A stretch of DNA of 64,000 bases, taken from the NCBI RefSeq assembly GCF_007665395.1, contig NZ_VDND01000005.1:1-64000 (forward strand), read 5' to 3'. This document shows, piece by piece, positions 15,768 to 23,162 of this stretch. This DNA is from Pseudomonas oryzihabitans. GTDB taxonomy: Bacteria; Pseudomonadota; Gammaproteobacteria; Pseudomonadales; Pseudomonadaceae. Numbering within the stretch: the first letter of the stretch is position 1; the number at the start of each line of letters is the position of its first letter. The position numbers and the translations under genes are program-made. The notes under the pieces are model-generated. The model searched no databases. It was not told where the DNA came from and saw only the letters and a list, made by a program, of their open reading frames with translations.

Positions 15768-16637
15768 TTAGGCGATCGCAGCGCGCTGCCGCTCCTGATA
15801 GCGATCGCGGATGAAATTGGCCAGCCGCCGGGTGCTCAGCCGCGCCCCGGACGGCACCAGCAGCGCCAGCTCCAATTGCGGCAGCAGGGGCAAGCCCTCG
15901 GCCGCCCCCAGCACGCGCCAGCCGTCCGGGACCACCGAGGCCGGCAATACCGTCACCGCCGCACCCAGGCGCACCGCGGCAAGCACCCCGGGCAGGTGCG
16001 ACGACGACGAGACGATGCGCCAGGGCCGCCCGGCCTCGTCCAGCGCCGCGAGGATGCCGGGTCGCGCACGACAGCTGTCGGCGAACAGCGATAGCGGCAA
16101 CACCTGCTCCCGTTCCGGACGTTTTCCCACCACGCTGCACCATACCTGGGCCTCCGCGCAGAGCAGCTCGCCGTTGGGACGCCCAGCCTCGCGGGTGACG
16201 ATAGCCAGATCCAGATCCCCCACCTGCACCTGGGGCTCCAGGCGTTTGGAAAAGTCGCAGAGGATCTCCACCTGAATCTCCGGATGCTGCGCCGCGAAGG
16301 TCTGTAGCAGCCAGGCGCCGAGACTGTCCAGGTAGTCGTCAGGCATGCCGATGCGCACCCGCGTCGCCTCCAGCTTGCACTCCAGGGCGCACAGCGCCTC
16401 GTCCTCCAGGATCAGCATACGCCGCGCGTAGCCCATCAGGATCTCGCCGTGGGCGGTGAGGCTCACCCCCTTGCGACTGCGCTCCAGCAGCCGCTTGCCC
16501 ACCCGCTCCTCCAGCCGGCTGACGATCAGACTCACCGCCGCCTGGGTCTTGCCGATCCGCTCGGCCGCCGCCGTGAAACCGCCGTGATCGATCACCGCGA
16601 TGAAGGTAGCGAGGGCATCGGTATCGAAATGGCGCAT
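15768..16637 (-). CDS. LysR-family transcriptional regulator
   Basis: 289 residues. The N-terminal winged helix reads FDTDALATFIAVIDHGGFTA, AAERIGKTQAAVSLIVSRLEER and GKRLLERSRKGVSLTAHGE, the classical LysR DNA-binding signature. The remainder is a periplasmic-binding-protein-like effector domain (VRIGMPDDYLDSLGAWLLQTFAAQHP onward in two stretches). It is convergent with the TRAP-aminotransferase operon and is the nearest regulator to it, so it may control that operon. The family member is close in style to the IciA/ArgP-unrelated pseudomonad regulators of unknown ligand. Confidence 0.85.
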   Translation of the reverse strand: MRHFDTDALATFIAVIDHGGFTAAAERIGKTQAAVSLIVSRLEERVGKRLLERSRKGVSLTAHGEILMGYARRMLILEDEALCALECKLEATRVRIGMPDDYLDSLGAWLLQTFAAQHPEIQVEILCDFSKRLEPQVQVGDLDLAIVTREAGRPNGELLCAEAQVWCSVVGKRPEREQVLPLSLFADSCRARPGILAALDEAGRPWRIVSSSSHLPGVLAAVRLGAAVTVLPASVVPDGWRVLGAAEGLPLLPQLELALLVPSGARLSTRRLANFIRDRYQERQRAAIA

Positions 16638-16707
16638 GGCGCGAACTCGTGACAGCGGGGCGATAGGCTGTGTCAGGCAAATTGCGTTCCGTTGTGACGC
16701 GCCGCCG

Positions 16708-17193
16708 TCAGTCCAGCCAGCGATACATCACATAACAATCCACCAGCCCCAGTCTCCCGTGTCGATAGGCCTTGGGCAGGGTGCCAACGATCTCGAAGCC
16801 ATGCTTTTGCCACAGCCGTACCGCCACGCTGTTGCTGGCCACCACCGAGTTGAACTGCATGGCCTGGAAGCCCAGCTCGCGGGCCACCTGCAGCGAGTGC
16901 TCGCAGAGGGCGCCGGCCACGCCCTGGCCACGGGCGGCGGGGGCGACCATGTAGCCGCAATTGCAGACGTGGTCACCCGGGCCCATAGCGTTGGCCTTGA
17001 GGTAGTAGCTGCCGAGGATCTGGCCATCACGCTCGGCGAGGAAGGTCGCCCGCGGCAGCTCCACCCAGAGGCGCCAGGCGTCGTCGCGGGTCATGTCGGG
17101 ATCGTAGGCGTAGGTCTCCTGCGCCTGGACGACCTGCTGGATCATTGGCCAGACCTGGTCGAAATCGGCGGCTGTCAAGGGGCGAATCTGCAT
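16708..17193 (-). CDS. GNAT-family N-acetyltransferase
   Basis: 161 residues starting MQIRPLTAADFDQVWPMIQQ, with the acetyl-CoA motif VAPAARGQGVAGALCEHSLQVARE (Q/RxxGxG/A type) and NSVAVRLWQKHGFEIVGTLPKAY, all standard for GNAT enzymes. The acceptor is unknown; the layout resembles L-amino-acid or antibiotic-type small acetyltransferases. The ATG at 17193 was preferred over an in-frame start at 17328 because the GNAT fold begins there and the extension overlaps the tetR gene. Confidence 0.82.
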   Translation of the reverse strand: MQIRPLTAADFDQVWPMIQQVVQAQETYAYDPDMTRDDAWRLWVELPRATFLAERDGQILGSYYLKANAMGPGDHVCNCGYMVAPAARGQGVAGALCEHSLQVARELGFQAMQFNSVVASNSVAVRLWQKHGFEIVGTLPKAYRHGRLGLVDCYVMYRWLD

Positions 17194-17230
17194 GGGTGAC
17201 TCCGGCTGAAAGGCGAGGCACCAGTGTCGC

Positions 17231-17821
17231 CTAGCCTGCCAAACCTGCCAAATCCACCTCCGCTGCCAGCCCGATGTGAGCATCCTGGCGACAGGCCGCC
17301 AGCAGCTCCTCGGCAAGATCCTCGTCATCGAGCGCCCGCGCCAGGGCCACGCCGCCGATCAGGGTGGTGGCCAGCTGCAGCGCCCGGCTCCGGCGCTGCG
17401 CCGCCGAGCCGAGTAGATCCTGCTCCAGCCGCCGCACGAAGCCGTCGAAGAAGCGCGTGTAGCTGCCGCGGATGGCGACCTCTCGATGGGTGACGTCCGC
17501 CGCCAGGAAGGCCAGCGGACAGCGCAGCGACTCGCCCTCGGCATGCTCGCGGCTGAGGTAGTGCTCGATCAGCTGGCTCAGGCCTGTACCGCCGAGGCTG
17601 TCGAGACGGGCGCTGCCAACCCGGGCGGCGTGGCCGATGGCCTGGTCGTAGACGTCGGTCTTGGTGCGAAAGTGATGATAGAAGGCACCGCGCGTCAGGC
17701 CGGCATCGGCCATCAGCTCGTCGAGGCCGACGGCGTCGAAGCCTTTCAGGGCGAACAGGCGGGCGGCGCTGTCAAGGATGCGTTGGCGAGTCTGCTCGCG
17801 TTGATCAAGGGGCCAGGCCAT
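17231..17821 (-). CDS. TetR-family transcriptional repressor
   Basis: 196 residues. The N-terminal helix-turn-helix is REQTRQRILDSAARLFALKG, then LDELMADAGLTRGAFYHHFRTKTD, the TetR consensus. The C-terminal part (CPLAFLAADVTHREVAIRGSY onward) resembles the regulators of the AcrR/NemR-like group that sense electrophiles or xenobiotics. It is divergent from a glutathione S-transferase gene, with a palindromic site at 17834-17851 between them, so it probably represses itself and the GST. TGGAG precedes the ATG. Confidence 0.85.
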   Translation of the reverse strand: MAWPLDQREQTRQRILDSAARLFALKGFDAVGLDELMADAGLTRGAFYHHFRTKTDVYDQAIGHAARVGSARLDSLGGTGLSQLIEHYLSREHAEGESLRCPLAFLAADVTHREVAIRGSYTRFFDGFVRRLEQDLLGSAAQRRSRALQLATTLIGGVALARALDDEDLAEELLAACRQDAHIGLAAEVDLAGLAG

Positions 17822-17833
17822 GACTGCTCCAGA

Positions 17834-17851
17834 TTATGTTCTTGAACATAA
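17834..17851. promoter_or_regulatory. Palindromic operator between tetR and gst
   Basis: TTATGTTC-TT-GAACATAA is an 18-base dyad with perfect 8-base arms, 13 bases from the tetR start and 47 bases from the gst start. Size, symmetry and position are those of a TetR-family operator. Binding by the adjacent repressor is inferred. Confidence 0.75.
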
Positions 17852-17897
17852 GGTCCCCTTTGCCAGCATGCAGCCTTCTTTGCAAGGAGCCTGACCC

Positions 17898-18533
17898 ATG
17901 CCGCCCTATCTCTTCGGTCCCGCGTTCAGCAGTCTGGTACGCAGCGTGCGCCTCTATAGCCTGGAACGGGGACTGGACCTGCCCTGTGGTCTCGCACCAG
18001 CGGGGCAGCCAGTCGCCTGGCGCAGCGAAGCCCATCTGGCGCTGCATCCCTTCGGCCAAGTCCCGGTGCTGCTGCACGGCGAACGCCACGTCTTCGAGAC
18101 CCTCGCCATCTGCCGCTACCTTGATCGGCACCTGCTCGCCGCTGTCGAGGCTCCCGACCATCCCCAGCATGACGCCTGGACCAGCGCCCTGCTCACCACG
18201 GTGGATACCCGCCTGATCCGCCGCTATCTGCTACGCGTCGCAGGCCCGCGGCCGGATCCCCAGCTCACGGATGTAGAGCATGAACGCGCTGCCGCCGAGG
18301 TCGGCGCGACCCTGGCGGTGCTCGATCGCCAATTGGGTGACAGTGTCTTCCTCTGCGGGCCCGACTTCTGCCTGGCCGATGCCCTGCTGGCACCGATGCT
18401 GGACTATTTGGAGCGCCTGCCGGAACCCCGCTGGCTGGCCACCTGGCCGCGCCTCGCCGCCTATCTCACCCGCCTGCGGGAGCGACCCTCCGGCCAGGCG
18501 ATCCTGGTACCGGCCGACTTCACGCTACGTTGA
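17898..18533 (+). CDS. Glutathione S-transferase family protein
   Basis: 211 residues. The thioredoxin-like N-terminal domain has the cis-proline strand HPFGQVPVLLHGERHVFETLAICRYLD (proline in QVPVL; Glu-Thr for glutathione binding), and the helical C-terminal domain contains FLCGPDFCLADALLAPML with the conserved N-capping Asp. It probably conjugates or reduces electrophiles in the cytoplasm. It is divergent from tetR and shares the operator between them. AAGGAG precedes the ATG. Confidence 0.85.
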   Translation: MPPYLFGPAFSSLVRSVRLYSLERGLDLPCGLAPAGQPVAWRSEAHLALHPFGQVPVLLHGERHVFETLAICRYLDRHLLAAVEAPDHPQHDAWTSALLTTVDTRLIRRYLLRVAGPRPDPQLTDVEHERAAAEVGATLAVLDRQLGDSVFLCGPDFCLADALLAPMLDYLERLPEPRWLATWPRLAAYLTRLRERPSGQAILVPADFTLR

Positions 18534-18644
18534 GGCAGTCGAACCCTGACCTTGCGGCAATCACTTCGCGTTTCCGCCAGCAAGAATATCGACGACGTCA
18601 TACTCGCCGGCTGATTACGAACCTTAATCCTGAACATCCAACCA

Positions 18645-18681
18645 TCCCCTCTCCCCCTGGGAGAGGGCTAGGGTGAGGGCC
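18645..18681. repeat. Single module-A repeat
   Basis: CCCTCTCCCCCTGGGAGAGG followed by GCTAGGGTGAGGG is one copy of the palindromic module A that builds the arrays at 1175 and 22558. It lies between the GST and SDR genes and may act as a transcript 3' end. Confidence 0.7.
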
Positions 18682-18764
18682 GCCCCGCACTTCAGCCAGA
18701 CGCCTGCCTCACCTCATCCCGACCTGCTAGCCTTGGGGCACCCCCTCCGCCACCAGGATCGCCC

Positions 18765-19523
18765 ATGACCACCGTCCGCCCCATCGCCCTCGTCACCGGT
18801 GCCTCCCAGGGCATCGGTCGTGCCGTCGCCCTCGGTCTACTGCAGGACGGCTTTCGCGTGGTCCTAGCCGCCCGCCGCGCCGAGCCCTTGGAGGCCCTGG
18901 CGCAAGAAGCCCGTCAACAGGGCGGCGAGGCCCTGGCGGTGACCTGCGACGTCACCGACGCCGCCAGTGTCGAGGCGCTCTTCGCCCGGATCCGCGATAC
19001 CTACGGCCGCCTCGACCTGCTGTTCAACAATGCCGGCGTCGGCGCTCCGGCGGTGCCCATCGACGAGCTGGAACTGGACGCCTGGCACCGGGCGGTCAAC
19101 ACCAATCTCACCGGCGTCTTCCTCTGCAGCCGCGCCGCCTTCGCCCTGATGCGCGAGCAATCGCCGCGCGGTGGCCGCATCATCAACAACGGCTCCATCT
19201 CGGCCCATACACCCAGACCCTTCAGCGCGCCCTATACCGCCACCAAGCATGCCGTGGCCGGGCTGACCAAGGCCCTGGCCCTGGACGGCCGCGCCTTCGA
19301 CATCGCCTGCGGCCAGATCGACATCGGCAACGCCGCCACCGAGATGACCGAGCGCATGGCCAACGGCGTGCTCCAGGCCGACGGCAGCACCGCCGTGGAG
19401 CCACGCATGGATGTCAAGCACGTCGCCGACGCCGTCCGCTACATGGCCAGCCTGCCGCTGGACGCCAACGTCCAGACGCTGACGGTGATGGCGACCAAGA
19501 TGCCGTTCGTAGGCAGAGGGTAG
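18765..19523 (+). CDS. Short-chain dehydrogenase/reductase
   Basis: 252 residues with the classical SDR pattern: cofactor motif [39 protein letters not shown], catalytic Ser in [12 protein letters not shown], and the YxxxK pair in [16 protein letters not shown]. The arginine pair in [10 protein letters not shown] after the second strand suggests NADP(H). The substrate is unknown. AGGA lies upstream of the ATG, and the gene is followed 49 bases later by the DUF924 gene. Confidence 0.87.
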   Translation: MTTVRPIALVTGASQGIGRAVALGLLQDGFRVVLAARRAEPLEALAQEARQQGGEALAVTCDVTDAASVEALFARIRDTYGRLDLLFNNAGVGAPAVPIDELELDAWHRAVNTNLTGVFLCSRAAFALMREQSPRGGRIINNGSISAHTPRPFSAPYTATKHAVAGLTKALALDGRAFDIACGQIDIGNAATEMTERMANGVLQADGSTAVEPRMDVKHVADAVRYMASLPLDANVQTLTVMATKMPFVGRG

Positions 19524-19572
19524 GTTTCACGTGGAACCCGATTAGCCCCCTTCGCTTGACGAGTACTCGCAG

Positions 19573-20106
19573 ATGATCCCGACAGACATCGTCAGCTTCT
19601 GGCACACCGCCGGCAGGCATAAATGGTTCAACGGCGGCCCTGCCTTCGACGCCGAATGCCGTACACGTTTCGAGCTGGCGCACTTCGCCGCCAGTCGCCG
19701 CGAGTTCGATGACTGGGCACATACCGCCGAAGGCGCCCTGGCCTTGTGCCTGCTGCTCGACCAGATCCCGCGCAATATCTTTCGCCACAGCGGCCATGCC
19801 TTCGCCACCGATGGCTTGTCGCTACACTATGCCGACCAGGCGATCGAAGCCGGCCTGGACCTCGAGATCGAACCCGAGCTGCGTGCCTTCTTCTATCTGC
19901 CCTTCGAGCACTCCGAAGTCCTGGCCGATCAGCAGCGCGCGCTCGCCCTGTTCGAGGCCCTAGGCGTCGAACACTACCGTCGCTATGCCCAGGCGCACCT
20001 GGAGGTCATCGTTCGCTTCGGGCGCTTTCCCCATCGGAACCGGGCACTGGGCAGGCTGGATACGCCGGAAGAACAGGCCTGGCTGGAGGCAGGTGGCGGC
20101 TTTTAG
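19573..20106 (+). CDS. DUF924 family protein
   Basis: 177 residues starting MIPTDIVSFWHTAGRHKWFNG. It contains LALCLLLDQIPRNIFRHSGHAFATD, FFYLPFEHSEVLADQ and VEHYRRYAQAHLEVIVRFGRFPHRN, the diagnostic blocks of DUF924 (TPR-like all-alpha proteins widespread in proteobacteria). No enzymatic role is established. It may be cotranscribed with the SDR gene. Confidence 0.82.
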   Translation: MIPTDIVSFWHTAGRHKWFNGGPAFDAECRTRFELAHFAASRREFDDWAHTAEGALALCLLLDQIPRNIFRHSGHAFATDGLSLHYADQAIEAGLDLEIEPELRAFFYLPFEHSEVLADQQRALALFEALGVEHYRRYAQAHLEVIVRFGRFPHRNRALGRLDTPEEQAWLEAGGGF

Positions 20107-20150
20107 GACAGCCTCTTTCAAAGCACCCGGCGCGCAACCAGGGTCTCGAC

Positions 20151-20807
20151 CTATAGGGCGTCCCGCCACTCCACCACCAGATCCGCCCGCGCGCGGTCGC
20201 CGTCGATCAGGCGCGCATTGGGCTCGTCGGTGCTTTCCACCCAGGCCTCGGCGTCGACGCGGCTGCGGCCGAAGTGCATGTGGCGGGCGACCAGGCGGTC
20301 GCGGCGCTCCTGGGGATCGACGCGGACGTACCAGCACTCGTCGAACACCTCGGCCACATCGTGCCAGGGCGCCTGGGTCAGCAGCAGGTAGTTGCCCTCG
20401 CTGATCACCAGCTGCGTCTCGGCATGGACCGGGATGGCGTTGGCGATGGGCTCTTCGAGCTCGCGGTCGAACAGCGGCGCATAGACGGTCTCCCCCGCTA
20501 CCGGCGCCTTTAGCCGCTGCAGCAGGGCGCGGTAGCCGCGGGCGTCGAAGGTGTCCGGGGCGCCCTTGCGCTGGGCACGACCCAGGCGGGCCAGCTCGCG
20601 ATTGGCCAGGTGATAGCCGTCCATGGGGACCACCACGGCGCGCTCGCCCAGGGCCGCCGCCAGGAGTTCGGCCACCGTCGACTTGCCCGCACCCGGGGTG
20701 CCGGCAATGCCCAGCAGGCGGCGACCACGCTGAGCCAGCAGCGCCTCGGCGCGAGCCAGGAGTTCGGCGGGAAGGTGCAGGCCGGCTACCGGACGCTGAC
20801 TGCTCAT
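20151..20807 (-). CDS. P-loop nucleoside/sugar kinase-like protein (FrcK/YggC-like)
   Basis: 218 residues with Walker A GIAGTPGAGKST near residue 35, VVVPMDGYHLANRELA, DTFDARGYRALLQRLK, VISEGNYLLL and RDRLVARHMHFGRS. This set is shared by the uridine-kinase/pantothenate-kinase-like group annotated as nucleoside/nucleotide kinase family. It probably phosphorylates a small sugar, nucleoside or vitamin; which one cannot be read. It is convergent with the DUF924 gene. Confidence 0.8.
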   Translation of the reverse strand: MSSQRPVAGLHLPAELLARAEALLAQRGRRLLGIAGTPGAGKSTVAELLAAALGERAVVVPMDGYHLANRELARLGRAQRKGAPDTFDARGYRALLQRLKAPVAGETVYAPLFDRELEEPIANAIPVHAETQLVISEGNYLLLTQAPWHDVAEVFDECWYVRVDPQERRDRLVARHMHFGRSRVDAEAWVESTDEPNARLIDGDRARADLVVEWRDAL

Positions 20808-21080
20808 GCCGGCAGCCTCGGCAAGGAACCCACGTGGATAGCGGACGAGCGAACAGGGGCGGTCATGAGGCCTTCTCCGGCAGAATGGAATCGCGGCACG
20901 CTAGCACCCACCCGCGCAGCCGTCGACTCGCAGCGAGCGGCGCCGGAAAGCGGTCACAGTCCGCTGCTCTCCACCAGGGCGAGGGCCGCACGCCCCTCGG
21001 CATCCGCCCGGCGCTCTCGTACACTCCGCTACCGATCCGCCGCGGGCCACCCCGCGCTGCCTACAAAGGGACTTGTCGCC

Positions 21081-22541
21081 ATGAAGAAACCGCTACTCAC
21101 CACCCTCGCCGGCCTGGCCCTGGTGGCCGTCGGCATCGGCGTCGGTGGCGCCTGGTACACCGGCAGCCGGCTGGAAGGCGAATTGCGCCAGGCCGCCAGC
21201 CAGGCGCAGGTGGCCCTGCAGGCGGAATTGCCCGAGTACCCCTTGCAGGTCCAATTGACCGACCTGCAGCGCGGGCTGTTCAGCAGCACCGCCACCTTCA
21301 GCGTGACCGTGCAGGCCGAGGATCGTCAGCCCGTCGAGGTGCTGCGGGTGCAGGACGCTATCCAGCACGGGCCCTTCCCGCTGACCCGCCTGACGTCCCT
21401 GCAGCTGACGCCCGTCATGGCGGTAAATCGCTTCACCCTGGCCCGCACGCCGCTCACCGCCGACCTCTTCACCCTGGCCAAGGGCGTCGAGCCCGTGCGA
21501 CTCGACGCCACCCTGGGCTACGACCAGGGCGTCGACGGCCTGTTGACCCTGGCCGCGCTGCACCTGGACCAGCCACAGGGCGCCGTGGCCTTCTCCGGAA
21601 TGAACGCCACCTTCCGTACCGACCTGGAGGCACGCCAGCTGCGCCTGGACGGCGCGGTGGGGCAATTCAGTCTGAATGTCCGTACCCCCGAGGGCTGGGC
21701 CAAGCTGGAGACGGAAGGCTTCGCCCTGACCGGCGACAACAGCCGCAACGCCGATGGCTTCTGGCTCGGCCCGGGCCAGCTGCGCCTGGCGCGCCTGCTG
21801 GTGGCCATGCCCGGCAAGCCGACGGTGGAGCTGCGGGACCTGCAGTTGCAGAGCGATACCCAGCAGCAAGGCCAGCAGCTGTCCGGGACGCTCAAGGCCA
21901 GCCTCGGTCGGCTCGACGTCGCCGGCCAGACCCTGGGCAAGGCGAGCCTGAGCGGACGCTATGCCAATCTCGACAGCCCGGCCCTCGCCCAGCTCAATAC
22001 CCTGCTGCAGCACCTGCAGCTGGACACCGAGGCGGGCCTGGACCCGACCACCCAGGCGACTCTGCAGCAGCACCTCAGCGATGTCCTCGCCGCTCGGCCG
22101 CAGCTGGTGATCGACGACCTGCGCCTCGACACGCCCAATGGCAGCAACCAGCTGCGTCTGGACCTGACGCTGGACAAGCCCGCGACCTTCGAGGTGACGC
22201 CTGAGCAACTGGCGGCCCAGGTGGTGTCCCGTCTCGACGCGCACCTCTCGGTTGCGCGCAGCAGCCTGGTGGATGGCGTCCTGTTCCAGGCCGGCGCCGG
22301 CAGTGCACAGCCAGCGCTGCAGCAGCAGGCCCGCGCCACCGCCGAAGCCCTGGCCAGCATCGGCCTGAACAGCGGCCTGCTCAAGGCCGAGGGCGACAAC
22401 CTGGTGGCGACCCTGGCCTACGCGGCGGGCCGCCTGACCCTCAACGGCCAGGAGGTCCCGCCGGAGCAGCTGTTGGCGCTGCTGGAGCGCCCGCAGCCAG
22501 CAGCGCCCGCGCAACCCCAGCGCAAGGCGCCGAAGCGTTAG
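21081..22541 (+). CDS. YdgA-family DUF945 protein
   Basis: 486 residues. A single N-terminal hydrophobic segment (LLTTLAGLALVAVGIGVGGAWY) forms a membrane anchor or signal. The rest is a long amphipathic beta-rich region of the DUF945 type (QHGPFPLTRLTSLQLTPVMA is the typical HGPFP block) with a Pro/Gln/Lys-rich tail. Family members sit in the inner membrane facing the periplasm and resemble lipid-bridge or AsmA-like proteins; the function is not settled. The ATG at 21081 follows CAAAGGG. An upstream in-frame extension to 20610 overlaps the kinase gene and is not supported. Confidence 0.78.
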   Translation: MKKPLLTTLAGLALVAVGIGVGGAWYTGSRLEGELRQAASQAQVALQAELPEYPLQVQLTDLQRGLFSSTATFSVTVQAEDRQPVEVLRVQDAIQHGPFPLTRLTSLQLTPVMAVNRFTLARTPLTADLFTLAKGVEPVRLDATLGYDQGVDGLLTLAALHLDQPQGAVAFSGMNATFRTDLEARQLRLDGAVGQFSLNVRTPEGWAKLETEGFALTGDNSRNADGFWLGPGQLRLARLLVAMPGKPTVELRDLQLQSDTQQQGQQLSGTLKASLGRLDVAGQTLGKASLSGRYANLDSPALAQLNTLLQHLQLDTEAGLDPTTQATLQQHLSDVLAARPQLVIDDLRLDTPNGSNQLRLDLTLDKPATFEVTPEQLAAQVVSRLDAHLSVARSSLVDGVLFQAGAGSAQPALQQQARATAEALASIGLNSGLLKAEGDNLVATLAYAAGRLTLNGQEVPPEQLLALLERPQPAAPAQPQRKAPKR

Positions 22542-22557
22542 CGGATGGTGCTGCTGT

Positions 22558-23155
22558 TGGGCTTCGACGATAGAGCCGTCTCAACCCAACCTACCTCACC
22601 CTGTAGGTTGGGTTGAGCGCAGCGAAGCCCAACACCTTGGTGCCGCTCCCCTCACCCCAGCCCTCTCCCTTGGGGAGAGGGGGCTCTCTGGCGCCTTCTG
22701 TAGCTGGTGTAGGTTGGGTTGAGCACAGCGAAACCCAACAATATCCCTACCTGCTGACCGTTAGGCGTCGACAAGGGAGCCGTCTCCACCCAACGTACCT
22801 CATCCCGTAGGTTGGGTTGAGCGCAGCGAAGCCCAACACCTGGGTGCCGCTCCCCTCACTCCAGCCCTCTCCCCTGGGGAGAGGAGGCTATCTGGCACGT
22901 TCTGTAGCTGGCGTAGGTTGGGTTGAGCACAGCGAAGCCCAACAACGTCCCTACCTGCTGACCGTTGGGCTTCGACGATAGAGCCATCTCAACCCAACCG
23001 CCCTCACCCCGTAGGTTGGGTTGAGCGCAGCGAAGCCCAACATTTTGGTGCCGCTCCCCTCACCCCAGCCCTCTCCCCTGGGGAGAGGGGGCTATCTGGC
23101 GCCTTCTGTAGCTGGCACAGGTTGGGTCGAGCGCAGCGAAGCTCAAAACCGACCC
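22558..23155. repeat. 204-bp tandem array of composite intergenic repeats
   Basis: This occupies the 621-base gap between the DUF945 and DUF4105 genes. Module B (GTAGGTTGGGTTGAGCGCAG then CGAAGCCCAAC) begins at 22603, 22807 and 23011, an exact 204-bp period. Each unit carries a forward B, a module A (CCCTCTCCC-n-GGGGAGAGG), GTAGCTGGCGTAGGTTGGG as a second B, CCCTACCTGCTGACCGTT, and an inverted B. The third unit ends in a degraded B at 23120-23148. The open frames across it are repeat translations, not genes. Confidence 0.9.
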
Positions 23156-23162
23156 AACCGCC

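Noticed and set aside
22558..23155. Possible CRISPR array or integron-like repeats
   Set aside because: The 204-base units are near-identical throughout, with no unique spacers or cassettes, and consist of REP-like modules also found singly elsewhere.
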